From positions 4,924,000-4,987,999 of the forward strand of contig JABAKD010000029.1 in the NCBI GenBank assembly GCA_012845835.1: a stretch of 64,000 nt of DNA, in the 5' to 3' direction. The DNA is from Undaria pinnatifida (lineage: Eukaryota > Sar > Phaeophyceae > Laminariales > Alariaceae). The position numbers and the translations under genes are program-made. Below, in pieces: positions 33,760-44,500 of this stretch (the first letter of the stretch is position 1; each line of letters opens with the position of its first letter). The notes under the pieces are model-generated. The model was not told the origin of the DNA. It worked only from the letters and a program-made list of their open reading frames with translations, and ran no database searches.

Positions 33760-34129
33760 TTCAAGTATGGCCAGACCTTGGATTCTTTTTTCCTCAATGC
33801 CAGCGCCGTAGGACGCGACATCAACCAGGATTTTCAGTGTATTTGCGGGAATTCTAGATGGTCTAAGTACGCTGTATGTATCAAGGATGGTTCCTTTTGT
33901 GTATTAAAAACGGATGCAGTGCCTTAATTAAGCCTTGATTAAGCGGAAAGATGCTGAAGCCATACTTAAATTGCAGGCCGGGTTTAGGTTAGATTATGCG
34001 AAGGAGAAGCATACAGCCCCATTTTATGTGCAATTGGTCACCGCCATTGAGGAACATGTAGCCGACATCTGCAGCAACTTAGCAATCAACTACGTGGATA
34101 CTTTGGACTGGAGGAACGCGTTATTTTAA
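33760..34129 (+). pseudogene. CxC linker region of the Penelope-like element
   Basis: In the frame of the nuclease, the segment DINQDFQCICGNSRWSKYAV carries a Cys-Ile-Cys at 33838-33846. A short CxC domain between nuclease and RT is the reported hallmark of N-terminal GIY-YIG Penelope-like elements. Two stops near 33925 and a shift of frame follow. The next piece (33935-34129) is charged, with ADICSNLAINYVDTLDWRNALF, and ends with a TAA. Confidence 0.6.
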
Positions 34130-34139
34130 GAAATACGTA

Positions 34140-35211
34140 GGTGTTTAGAACACGCAGAAGATGCTGCTGAAACACGTCCAGTAACAGGCAACATCGACAT
34201 TTTGGCAGCCAGACAAGCATTCAAACAGGCGCATAAAAGTGTCGTTATCAACAAAGTGGACAAAGCAGCAAACTTCTTGAGCGTCATGTGCAAAGCCTGT
34301 AATGCGAGAGTAACCACAGCAGAGTTGAGTGGTCCAGGATATTCGCGAGTTGACAGTGATTTGTTCTCAAACCTCATGAAAAAAAATACGACGATGCATA
34401 TTACATATTTGCTGAAGGAACATTTACCGATCGATACCGATGGTCATGGTCAAAATCCAAGACACTCGAAATCCACACAAACACAAGTATGTCAAAAGGT
34501 CCTCTACGCAGATACCGGTTAGATATCCTATTATGCCCAAATTACACAAATCGATCCCAGCTTTCCGGGGTATCACAGCGTGTTGTGGCACAACCACAGA
34601 AGGCGTAGCTAAGATAATAAATGCAGTACTCGTTGGCATCAGACCAGTACTAGATGCCCTGTGGCGTGAAGAATGTATTTGTATCGGTTTGGTTGCAAAC
34701 AAGTGTTGGATTACGTCTAGTGGGGCTGAGATAATAAATAAATGTTATGAAAGATTTGGACCACAAAGCAGCGATGGCAAAAAACGGACTGCCTCACCAC
34801 CTGGAAACTTTTGATTTTGTAGCCATGTACACTAACATTCGGGTCAAATGTCTTAAACGTATCATGGGCGAGTTACTGGACTTGGTATTCACGTACCAAG
34901 AAGCAAAAGACGCTTCCAAATCGATGTACATCAAGCATGGGTTCAAAAATGATGAAAAGGAACCCAAGACCAACAAAATACACTGGTCTCTCAACACTCC
35001 TCCGGTAGAAACTAATGAAACGACCAACAACAAAAGGGAATTTACTGTTGGTCAAGCTAAACTGTGTGAATGGGCTAACTTCGTATTAGACGAAGGGTTT
35101 GTGCACTTTGCAGGAGCGGTATATAAGCAATCGTCGGGCATATTCATGGGCACTGCACCCGCACCCGATTTAGCGAACGATTTTGCGTTTAACATGAACT
35201 CAATTTCCTGA
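34140..35211 (+). pseudogene. Reverse transcriptase (fingers and palm) of the Penelope-like element
   Basis: Pieces in three frames read in order. HKSVVINKVDKAANFLSVMC and VRYPIMPKLHK (fingers). FRGITACCGTTTEGVAKIIN (template-binding region). ETFDFVAMYTNI, motif A with its catalytic Asp. QSSGIFMGTAPAPDLANDFA, the Penelope-type motif B (MGT-APD-AN). The order and the wording of motifs A and B are specific to Penelope-like RT, which is related to telomerase RT. Frame changes near 34470 and 34770 and a stop at 35209 disrupt it. Confidence 0.78.
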
Positions 35212-35235
35212 AAAAAAAATTAAAATAGACATTTT

Positions 35236-35773
35236 TTGCTCGATACGAGGAACAACATTAAACCTCTTTACCCTTTAGAGTTTATTCAACAGTACGGTAG
35301 TAACACCAAGAGATTCATAGATGACATACTTACGGTAGCACCAGGCTTACCAAGTAGGAAAGGCCCTACATTTGAACAAATTATCAAGCGGGAAGGAGGG
35401 GAGGGGGGGGTGTATGGTGGAAGAATGTATCCAAAACACCACCTGGATGACGAGGGTGAGCAGGTTGCGGCACCACATGGAGACACTGAAGCAGTACCGT
35501 AGATACCCTCACATTGAAACACGATTATCAAAAAAGTGTTTGTATGCGACCCTCCACTGCCAACTTTGTCGATTTGCAATTAGGTGCTTGGAAATCCATT
35601 TCTTCCAAGTAGCAGCAGCTAAGTTGATGACGGACATGATTAGACATGATTATGCCAAGGAACGTTTGCGGAGCAAACTCCACAATTTCCGCAAAACATT
35701 TTTCAAACAGTCATCGATAAAGCCGACTATTAAAAGAGTGCATGACCCGGGTGTACGTGAGAAGTACTGGTAG
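35236..35773 (+). pseudogene. RT motif C and thumb of the Penelope-like element
   Basis: NTKRFIDDILTV is motif C (the catalytic Asp pair, DD). A G-rich run (35390-35412) then coincides with a change of frame. The thumb-like part follows from about 35500 in a new frame: RYPHIETRLSKKC, then CRFAIRCLEIHFF, then LRSKLHNFRKTFF. Together with the upstream pieces this gives a complete but broken RT. Confidence 0.7.
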
Positions 35774-36654
35774 TTGGTCACTGAAGGAGTTTGGGGATGT
35801 ATCGAAAGGGAAGGTCAAGCACCCGGGGCATGATAGACTGCTGAGTGATGAGTGGGTATGTCTTTGTACGTTACATGGATTTAAAGAATGAGCGATTGAA
35901 TTGCAGAAATTATACGTGATTTACGGGAATGGCCACTTCGCCTGTCCCTCAAACGTTCATTTTTACAGAGTGTCATAAAAGAATGAACAACCACCGTTTA
36001 TGGGAACAAACTGATATAAGAGTTGTGGAGACGGGGGAGGGGGGGGTGCGTGGATAAGTGGAAAATTGGTCACGAAAGCATAGCCGTAGACATTATTAGA
36101 GTCTGAAAGTGTAATGCACCGTCGTACCTGAGTAAACAATGTGTGCGGGCATGTTGATTCGAGTTATTCGGAAAAGGTGTGTAGATTACGTATACTACAT
36201 TTGGATGTGTGTGGGTTGGGAAGCGGGTACATATGAGTGTGGAAGTGTGTATGGTCTGTGCATGTCGAGTACTGGGTATTTGTGGGTTGAAAAGAGGGTG
36301 TATATAAGCATGGAAGTGTTCAACCTACGTTCGTAGGTTACAACGTCATAATTAAATACGTTACGGAAGGCGTTACGATACATCTAACGATTACAAAAAC
36401 ATTATCACAAATAATATTGTTATGTATGGGCTATTTTGTCTTCTCTATCTACGACGTCGATTGAGGAATGAAAATTATAACCAAGTTTCTCAATTATACC
36501 AACGCAAAACATACATTGATGACGTCCACATCAAACACGATACATAGAACCGAAATATTTCAGGAAATACATAAGGCCGAAAATCATGCCAAAACATTGT
36601 ATGTCCACGAGAACAACGAACGTTACTGAGTCCAAATCGCGCCTGAATGCAAGG
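35774..36654. other. Unassigned stretch after the Penelope-like element
   Basis: No gene is recognised. A G-rich tract (36028-36047) and GT-rich sequence (36135-36300) are present. The 3' end of the Penelope-like element probably lies somewhere here, but it cannot be placed. Confidence 0.4.
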
Positions 36655-36965
36655 GCTAGTGGCGTTTTTTTTTTTTTTTTCCCCCCTTGTTTTCCTTCGA
36701 ACGCCCCACATCCAAATCCGCCACAGTAATAAACATATCCACGCACTGAATATCCCGCAGATGAAGTTCACCCTCTTCCTCGCCCGCCCCCCCCCCACAC
36801 CCTTACCTCACCAGATATTGGACTTACAGGCTTCACTTACTTGATAAACTGATGCATAACCTTCCACGAATTCATGAGTTTCCGTCCACAGACTGACTAA
36901 CATCAGCCTGTTGAACCGGATAGCTACACTGTAGTTGCAAGTAGAGTCGCCGAAACCTCCCAAAC
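36655..36965 (+). repeat. C-rich repeat, copy E (partial)
   Basis: Two blocks are present. AACGCCCCACATCCAAATCCGCCACAGTAATAAACATA matches the AACGCCCCAC-ATCGAAATC-GCCAGA-TAATA block of the tandem units. CTTGATAAACTGATGCATAA, then CCACAGACTGACTAACATCAGCCTGTTG, then GATAGCTACACTGTAGTTGCAAG matches the 3' half. The rest is missing. Confidence 0.7.
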
Positions 36966-37421
36966 CCTCTCACAGCTCATCACATGTCACCCGCCAACAT
37001 GACGCCATACTCAATAAGCAGACTACTTATACATGCAAACGCTTTCTTGCCAAACTCCTTCCCCCCCGCCCTCTTTTTTTTAAACCCTAGTTTCACTACG
37101 TAATTCGATTCCACCCACACCGCGTAGCAAAAAAATTTACACACACATAGTCAAACTATGAAGAGTAACGGCATTATAAGTGTATTATGATACCCCTACA
37201 ACCAACCCTTAGTTGTCCCGGCTGGTTATTGCATGTTTATCTTCAGAGATAAATATGCATTTAACTATAATTGACAAAAGCCGCGAGGGGGAACGTTGAA
37301 ATTCCCAAACGTCCCTCGCAACTCCGATTTTAGCCCCCCGAAGCAGTTTTCTCGGCGTTCAAAAATACGTTTTGCAGATATTTACAACAGCCCCCCCACC
37401 CCAACCACTGTAGACCAATAT
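36966..37421. other. Unassigned stretch
   Basis: No gene or repeat is recognised; short C runs only. Confidence 0.4.
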
Positions 37422-37764
37422 GTATTTGAAAACACGACTCTGATACAATACGATAATGAGGTCTAGATCATCAACCAAAACGTACACGTGTACCAAAAAT
37501 CACGTGGTCGCAAAACAAACAAAACAAAATAAAATGTATTCGAAAACACCACCATGATACAATACCATAACGAAACCTAGAACATCAACCAAAACGAACA
37601 CGTGTAGCGAAAACTACGTGGTTGCAAAATAATATCTGTTCGAAAACACCACTCCGAAACAACACGATAACGAAGTCTAGAACCTAAAGCAAAACATATA
37701 CGTGTAGCATCAACAACGCGGACAGCACAAGTTTGAAACAATACGATGACCAAGTCTAAAATAT
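37422..37764 (+). repeat. ~100-114-bp tandem array (interrupted by the hAT element)
   Basis: Units begin (T/G)TATT(T/C)GAAAACAC at 37422 and 37536 and near 37636, with a fourth, shorter unit from about 37729. Each carries AATACGATAA, GTCTAGAACATCAACCAAAAC and ACACGTGTA. The fourth unit is cut after GTCTAAAATAT by the hAT-like element and resumes at 39731 (TAAAATATCAACCAAAAC). Confidence 0.8.
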
Positions 37765-39730
37765 CAGGGATGTGTACGGAGTAAGATCCGCACCGCGAGT
37801 TAGGGTTTTTACGGAGCGGATTGACAAACCGCACCGCTCCGTGACAAAACCAGGCAACGGATAACCGATCCGTCCAAATCCGTGAAGTAGGTCAAGGGCG
37901 GATATCCGCTCCGCTTTGCTCCGTGACGCATGGTGGAAATCCGCTCCGCTCCGTGAAACGTTTTCAAGGACAAAAATCCGCTCCGCAAAAATCCGTGATT
38001 TGAAAAGAGCGCGGATATCCGCTCCGCTCCGCTCCGTCACGACAAAATAAAATCCGCACCGCTCCGTATGATGTTTTTCTCCAGTGGCCAGATCCGTAAG
38101 TAACGGATAATTTACGGAGCGGATTGGTCTGCTCCGTAGATGATCCGTGACCAATCCGTAGACAGTGGCGGATTAAACCGTGTGAAGGTCACGGGTTTTG
38201 AGCCTTCAACAATTGTTCTGAATAGCGGATAACTTATACAAATACCGTTCTTGGCCAGGACTCTCCAGATACGGTTCTGAAATTTTAAAATTATCGTATA
38301 AATTTGTGCTGCTATCAGCCATACACACCGCGGTTGGCCGACGTCCTGCTCCGCACACAAAACGCGGACACTACTCGTGAGTGGTACGAACACACAAACA
38401 CTGCAACGCAGCAGCGCAGCCGCGGTACGCACGCATAGGATGCCAGATGTCATGGATTCTTCTGGCGATGCAGCGGCTGAGCTGCAGCAATCCTCGCCTT
38501 CAACCGAGCCTCCTGCTCCTTCTTGTCCCTCTCCGACACCGGAGGATCCAACTAGTACTGCTGCTGTGCGGGCATCCACAACTCCAGCCGAGAACACATC
38601 ATCCACAACTCCAGCAGAGAACACATCCACAACTCCAGCCGAGAACACCATCAGAAGCGTTCGACGCACGGTTGTCGACGTGGGAGTAGTTGCTGGTCCG
38701 TCTTCAGGGGTATTCGTCAGCTTTCGTCAGCTCAGCTTTCGTCAGCCCCTGATACCCCAGATTTCCGATTTTCCCGTCTTTCGCCCGGGCTGAATTTTTC
38801 AATTTTCGCATTTTCGGTACTTCGGTGGTTTCACTATGTACCGCTGTTGCTGCTGAGGAAATTGTCTCTGTTTTCATTTTTTCTGTCTCTGTTTTCTTTT
38901 TTCTTTTTTCTTGTTTCTTTTTTCGGTTTTCCTGTTTTTTGTTTTTTGTTTTTGTCGCGGCGATGGAATTGTTGAAGTATCTGGTACTTTGTAGGAGTAC
39001 TTGCGTACTTACCTATTTACCAGAGATGTGCGCGGAATTCATGCTCTTGCGCGCCTGCTGTACCAACTCTGGTCAATCTGTTCTACTCGGAGTATTTCTT
39101 TTTCACCCTTCTCTTAATCCAAGTGTTCTTTCAGACATCCTTTTTTTTTATTTTTTTATGAAGGGGACTCGACGCGTGCGGGCGCGAGATTCTTTCCATG
39201 CTCGCCACCCCTCTCCGCCATGTATAACTCCGAGAACAACGTGTCTATCCGTAGTTAGTTTCTGATATCAGGAGGAATCCGGTCAACATCCGCGGATAAC
39301 CGTCCAATATTACGGATTCCTTGATACGGTTTTGCGTGGATAAACGCGGCGGATTCGTACGGTTTGCTCGACGGAGTGGACAATCCGCTCCGTGAAAAAA
39401 TCCGTCTGACGGATATCCGCTCCGCAACAATCCGCACAAATCTCGATGCCGGATATCCGCTCCGTAAAAATCCGTGACTTTTTTCTGTGAGCGAATATCC
39501 GCTCCGCTCCGCTCCGTGACAAATTAAAAAATCCGCTCCGCTCCGTGACCACCATGAACATAACGGATATCCGCCATGTCGTAATCCGTGGATTTTTTTT
39601 GGACAGAAATCCGCACCGTGACAATCCGCAACTTTTTGCTAGAGCGAATATCCGCTCCGCTCCGCTCCGTCAGATTCTAAAAATAAAAAATCCGCACCGC
39701 GGTGCGGATCTTACTCCGTACACATCCCTG
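37765..39730. mobile_element. Non-autonomous hAT-like DNA transposon (1966 bp)
   Basis: The ends are a perfect 33-bp inverted repeat (37765-37797 and 39698-39730) beginning CAGGGATGTGTACGGAGTAA. It is flanked by an 8-bp duplication, TAAAATAT (37757-37764 and 39731-39738). CAGGG ends with an 8-bp target duplication are characteristic of hAT elements. The uninterrupted sequence is predictable from neighbouring tandem units. Both subterminal regions (37800-38160 and 39280-39690) hold dense ATCCGCTCCGCTCCGTGAC-type motifs, mostly in direct rather than inverted orientation, with palindromic CGGATATCCG inside; such motifs may bind transposase. No transposase domain (RNase H-like DDE, BED finger or hATC) is visible. 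Confidence 0.92.
38377..38793 (+). CDS. Ser/Thr/Pro-rich frame inside the hAT-like element
   Basis: 138 codons, low complexity, rich in Ser, Thr, Pro, Ala and Glu, with a short tandem repeat (STTPAENT) three times, encoded by 24-27-bp DNA units at 38578-38649. No transposase motif. It may be the leftover 5' end of a transposase gene or captured sequence. A 185-codon frame on the opposite strand (38112-38669) covers the same DNA; I cannot tell which, if either, is real. Confidence 0.2.
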   Translation: MSGTNTQTLQRSSAAAVRTHRMPDVMDSSGDAAAELQQSSPSTEPPAPSCPSPTPEDPTSTAAVRASTTPAENTSSTTPAENTSTTPAENTIRSVRRTVVDVGVVAGPSSGVFVSFRQLSFRQPLIPQISDFPVFRPG

Positions 39731-39775
39731 TAAAATATCAACCAAAACATACGTGAAACAAAAACCAAGCGGGCA

Positions 39776-40480
39776 AACGACACACTGAAACCATATATAC
39801 GTCCGCATACGAACACCAGTCAAAAGATGGAACCCATATACCCTGGGTTCCAAATTGAGGTCCCTAGGAGTCAGAAACATCACATATTCCACATAAAGTC
39901 TTTACACAAACCTAAAAATGCGTCACAACTGCTCGTTATTAAATGACAGGTTCATCAAGAACGCAAGAACAAACAGAACGAGGGACGGGTAATCGCAGCA
40001 GCGCAAATCATTACAGCACTCGCCCACCACATCACCTCCTTTGCAATTGGTTTTGGGCATCAGCGCACTGGGTCCAACGTAGGCCCGTAGTGTTTTAGGT
40101 GGAGTGAGGAGCGGTAGTAAAAATCAAGTGCGCTGCTCAATAATAACCTGTTCCTGACCGTCGGTATATTGAACAACCGTCGGGCCGCGTCTTCTCTATG
40201 TCAGGTGTGTGAGGAATTTCTTTGTCGTTTTTCAAGCAAGCGGTTGCGTTGGCATATACTGCCTGGCTTGATGTAAAGGAAAGGAACACCACTCAGCGAT
40301 CATCTACTACACGTTAGGGCATGTTTCCATGAGCACCACTAACAAGAGCACCAAACACGGACGCGACATCTACAGGACCACAACATCTTCGACGACAGTG
40401 TGGAGAAAACAGGACGTATAATCGTACACTATAGTCTAAACAAAAATGTGAAGAGTAAGTACAGACAGGTATGTTAACAC
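39776..40480. other. Unassigned stretch
   Basis: Nothing recognised beyond the last tandem unit; no frame over 75 codons here. Confidence 0.4.
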
Positions 40481-41290
40481 TGCGGTAAACCACACGACCA
40501 GCCTAATACGCAGGATATGACATCGCATGCCCACCTCGCCTGCTGTGTGTGTAAGATGTATCTCCGTCTTAGAATTGGCGACCTCAGAGCCCCATAGCGG
40601 CACGGTAAAATTCATGGGCGTGAAGTCGTACATTTGAGACAATATTAATTTGAAAAGGAAGCACAAGCAGATCTGATAAAATTGCGGTAAACCACACTGC
40701 CGACCCATCGCATACCAACCTGAGACGACCTCTACGAAACACAGTACCATATACCTAGCGAAGTGAAGTCACCCTCGCGGTCAATAGTGGTGACATCGCA
40801 AATATATGACATCACATACCCACCTCGCCTGATGTATTTTTAGGATGTATCTCTGGACCAAGGCTACGGTAGGGGGGGTACCCCCGTTTTCACTGGTGTG
40901 TTCAAGCCAGTCGCACGAGTGACTCTGTACCTCACGGATGAAAATGATTTAGGCACTTGTTTTGTTGCAGCTAATATTACCATTGCATTGCGGAATGATT
41001 TCGCCAATATAAAACATGTAAAAAATCCAAGATCGCACAATATGAAAGGGGTTACTCGCACGATTGACCCCTAGCCACTGAAATTCAAGGCCCCAAAAGG
41101 GACCACCCTTCGTAGCCTGGGTCTCTGTCTTAAAATGAACGACCGCAGAGCCCCACATCGGCAACATAAAAATCATGGGCGTGAAATCGTACATTTATGT
41201 GAGACAATAATAATTTGAAAAGCAAGCACAGGCAGATGTGTTAAAATTGCGGTCAACCACCTTACCAACCCATTACGTAGGGTATTTCGT
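40481..41290 (+). repeat. Tandem duplication, interrupted by MITE copy 2
   Basis: Units begin GCGGT(A/C)AACCAC at 40481, 40683 and 41248. The first is about 202 bp; the second is about 293 bp without the MITE and has an extra internal stretch. Shared blocks: ATGACATC-CAT-CCCACCTCGCCTG, GATGTATCTC, CAGAGCCCCA, ATGGGCGTGAA-TCGTACATTT. Confidence 0.8.
40856..41123. mobile_element. MITE, copy 2 (268 bp, 4-bp target duplication)
   Basis: It matches the MITE at 31934-32202 along its whole length and in the same orientation. Left end GACCAAGGCTACGGTAGGGG; the right end is more diverged (only about 12 terminal bases, CGTAGCCTGGGTC, keep the pairing). Flanks are TCTG (40852-40855) and TCTG (41124-41127). 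The uninterrupted site, GTATCTCCGTCTTA, is present in the neighbouring tandem unit at about 40557-40570. Confidence 0.92.
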
Positions 41291-41336
41291 ACATACCGTC
41301 TGCATGATCGCCTCCCAACCTATGCCAAGCGATGTA

Positions 41337-41462
41337 TGACTAACGAGGTAACGTAATTGAGCGCGTGTATACCAAGCATGACTAACGACGTAACAAAATT
41401 GAGCACGTGTATACCAGATATGACTAACGAGGTAGAGTAATTAAGCGCATGTATACCAAGCG
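41337..41462 (+). repeat. 42-bp tandem repeat, three units
   Basis: TGACTAACGA(G/C)GTA starts at 41337, 41379 and 41421; each unit ends GTGTATACCA or a close variant. The units differ by a few substitutions. Confidence 0.88.
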
Positions 41463-41589
41463 TTCCTGACGATTCGCATTTCTCCCTCTATTAATAGTGC
41501 TCAATGGCGGAGACAGTGCATGGCCACAAACATCACCTCGCATGTTGTATTTGGCAATACGTATCACTTTCGTATAATTAGCGATGTCA

Positions 41590-44500
41590 GAACAATCGAA
41601 ATCGGCCAGGGTAATAGACACCTATACGCAGTTGATATCACGTCATTATCTTTCTGACCATCCATGACGTAATTTTCAAATCTTTTGCCCCCCGACCACC
41701 CCCCTTCAACGCCCCCTCTTTTCCAACCACCCGCACGATCGCCTAGACCTAGCACCACGCGTACAACAAGCCCCTACATATCTTTGATCTCACAGCCGAA
41801 GTGTATTTGAATATTATTTGTGACCTGAATCTGCTAAAAAATCCCCCCCCTCCCGCCCCTCCCTCCCGCTCTCCCTTGCTCAAACGCCCCACCAAATATC
41901 GAAATCCGCCAGATTAATATACACTTTACGCACAGGATATCACCTCGCTATCTTTCTAGAGACATCCATGCCGCTGCTTTCCCCAACCCCCCGCCCCGAA
42001 CGCCCCCTTCTTCCCCATCACCCACACCATCGCCTAGACCTAGCACCACACGTATAACAAACCCCTCACCTAAAATCCTTCCTTTCCCCCCCCCCCCCGA
42101 CCCCCCCTGCCCTCTCCCCCGCCCACCCCCGCCCCGATCCCCCACCTTTCCCCCCCCCAACCCATCCCAACCCCCCACCCCCTCGAACACTCCACCCTCT
42201 TACTACTCACTGATTTTACGACTTACCCCAGGATATACATGTTAAACTGATGCATTATTATTTCCAAAACCGTCACATTTATCCCCTCAAAATAATGTAT
42301 AGTTTTCACGCAAATATTGAGCTGCCCCACACGCCCCACCCCCGCTCCACCCCCCACCCCCCCCCGAAAAAACATTGATGCCAAAACCGTCAGATTCATC
42401 CCTTTAAAAGGATTATAACTTACATGCACAAATTTCCCCCCCCGCCACCGCCCCCCCCCCCCCCCCCCCCCCCCCCGTCCTCCAAACTCGCTCGCTTTTG
42501 ATCAAAACCAGGCCCCCACGTCATTCAAAACTCCGCCCCCCCCTCACCGGTTATTCGACTTACAGGATTCACCAGATAAACGGGTATATTTCCCTCCACA
42601 GCTGTCAGGTTTTGTGCCCCTCAAACATGAGTTTTATAGTTTCAGCGCACAGACTGACTAAATTCACCCTGTTGACCCTGATAGCTACACTGTAGTTTTA
42701 AGGAGAGTCGCCGATCTACATCCTTAATGAGGACACACAACCCGTAATGCGCGCGATCGGAGTATCACACACAGCTTGCAAAGATGAGTTTCGACGAAAT
42801 CTTCGATCTCACAGCTGGAGTGTATTTTCATTTTCAATAATAAAAAAATGGTGCAGCTACTAACATTCCATAATGTATTCTAGCTTTCGATCCATGTACA
42901 ACAACAAATCATGAATATTTACCACGTTAATTACTACACTTAAACACCGGGTTGCATACTGCATCTAACATTCAACCTTTTACAATAGTCATTACCAGGC
43001 AGTTGATATAAAGGGATGTCTTCTTGCGACAATCGTCAGGTTTGTCCTTTAAGGGTTTGAAGTTTCCACGCACATATTGAAATGTCCCGCCCCCCGCCCC
43101 TGCATACCTTTCCTCCCCATCCCCTGATCCCTCTTGATAAAAAAAAACACACCCCTCCCCCCCCCCCCCCCGTCCCCAGATCCTCCCCTCCCCCCACCCC
43201 CTTTCCGCCTAGTTTGTCCAAACGCCCCACTCACAATCGAAATCGGCAAGAGTAATAAACACCCATACGCAGTTGATATCACGTCATTATCTTTCTGACC
43301 ATCCATGACGTAGTTTTCATTCTTTCTTCCCAACCCCCCCAAAACCCCCCCCTCCAACGCCCCCTCGCTTACAACCACCCGCACGATCGCCTAGACCTCG
43401 CACCACGCGTATAACAAGCCCCTACATATCTTTGATCTCACAGCCGGAGTGTATTTGAATATTATTTGTGACCTTAACTTCCAAAAGCAACCCCCCCTTC
43501 CCCCCCTTCTCGCTCTCCCTTGCTCAAACGCCCCAGCTAATATTGAAACCCGCCAGATTAATATACACTTGACGATCAGGATATTACCTCATCATTTTTC
43601 TAGAGCCATCAATGCCGTTTCCCCCGCCCCCCCCTTCCCCCCCCCCCCCCTCCCCCCCCCCCCCCCCCCCCACTCCCACCCCGCACCTTTCCCCCCCCCC
43701 AACCCATCGCAACCTCACCCCCTCGAACACTCCACCCTCTTACTACTCACTGATTGTACGACTTACCCCAGGATATACATGTTAAACTGATGCATTATTT
43801 CTAAAACCGTCACATTTATCCCCTCAAAATAATGTATAGTTTCCACGCACATATTGAGCTGCCCCACACGCCCCACCCCCGCTCCACCCCCCACCCCCCC
43901 CCCAATAATATACTGATGCCAAAACCGTCAGATTTATCCCTTTGAAAGGATTATAACTTACATGCACAAATTGCCCCCCCCCCCCCCCTCCTTCAAACCC
44001 GCTCGCTTTTGATCAAAACCAGGCCCCCAAGTCCTTCAAAACTCCGCGCCCCTCTCACCGGTTATTCGACTTGCGAGATTCACTTGATAAATGGATAAAT
44101 TTCCCTCCACAGCTGTCAGATTTTGTCCCCCTCAGAAACGGGTTTTATAGTTTCAGCGCACAGACTGACTAAAATCACCCTGTTGACCCTGATAGCTACA
44201 CTGTAGTTTTAAGGAGAGTCGCCGATCTCCATCCTTAATGAGGACACACAACTCGTAATGCGCGCGATCGGAGTATCACACACAGCTTGCAAAGATGAGT
44301 TTCGACGAAATTATCGATCTCACAGCTGGAGTGTATTTTCATTTTCAATAATAAAAAAATGGTACAACTACTAACATTCCAAAATGTATTCTAGCTTTCG
44401 ATCCATGTACAACAACATATCATGAATATTTACCACGTTAATTACTACACTTAAACACCGGGTTGCATACTGCATCTAACATTCAACCTTTTACAATAGT

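Larger units (their letters stand above)
32845..35773 (+). mobile_element. Penelope-like element with N-terminal GIY-YIG (degenerate)
   Basis: In order on the plus strand: a GIY-YIG nuclease (about 32990-33270), a linker with a CxC motif (33838-33846), and a Penelope-type reverse transcriptase (about 34490-35740). This permuted order is described for the Naiad and Chlamys groups; canonical Penelope elements carry GIY-YIG after RT. The frame is broken by at least five stops (TGA 33103, TAA 33757, stops near 33925, 34127 and 35209) and about four frameshifts, so the copy is dead. Pseudo-LTRs or target duplications could not be found. Confidence 0.82.

Noticed and set aside
38112-38669. 185-codon minus-strand frame as the hAT transposase
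   Set aside because: It lacks any transposase motif and overlaps a repeat-rich frame on the other strand; low-complexity Val/Ala/Ser content suggests a chance frame.
42780-42815. Hammerhead ribozyme core at the end of the C-rich repeat (GATGAG...CGAAA)
   Set aside because: The GATGAG and CGAAA pieces are present, but the essential CT before GATGAG is AA in the well-kept copies, and no helix III with GTC closes. It is part of the mini-frame instead.
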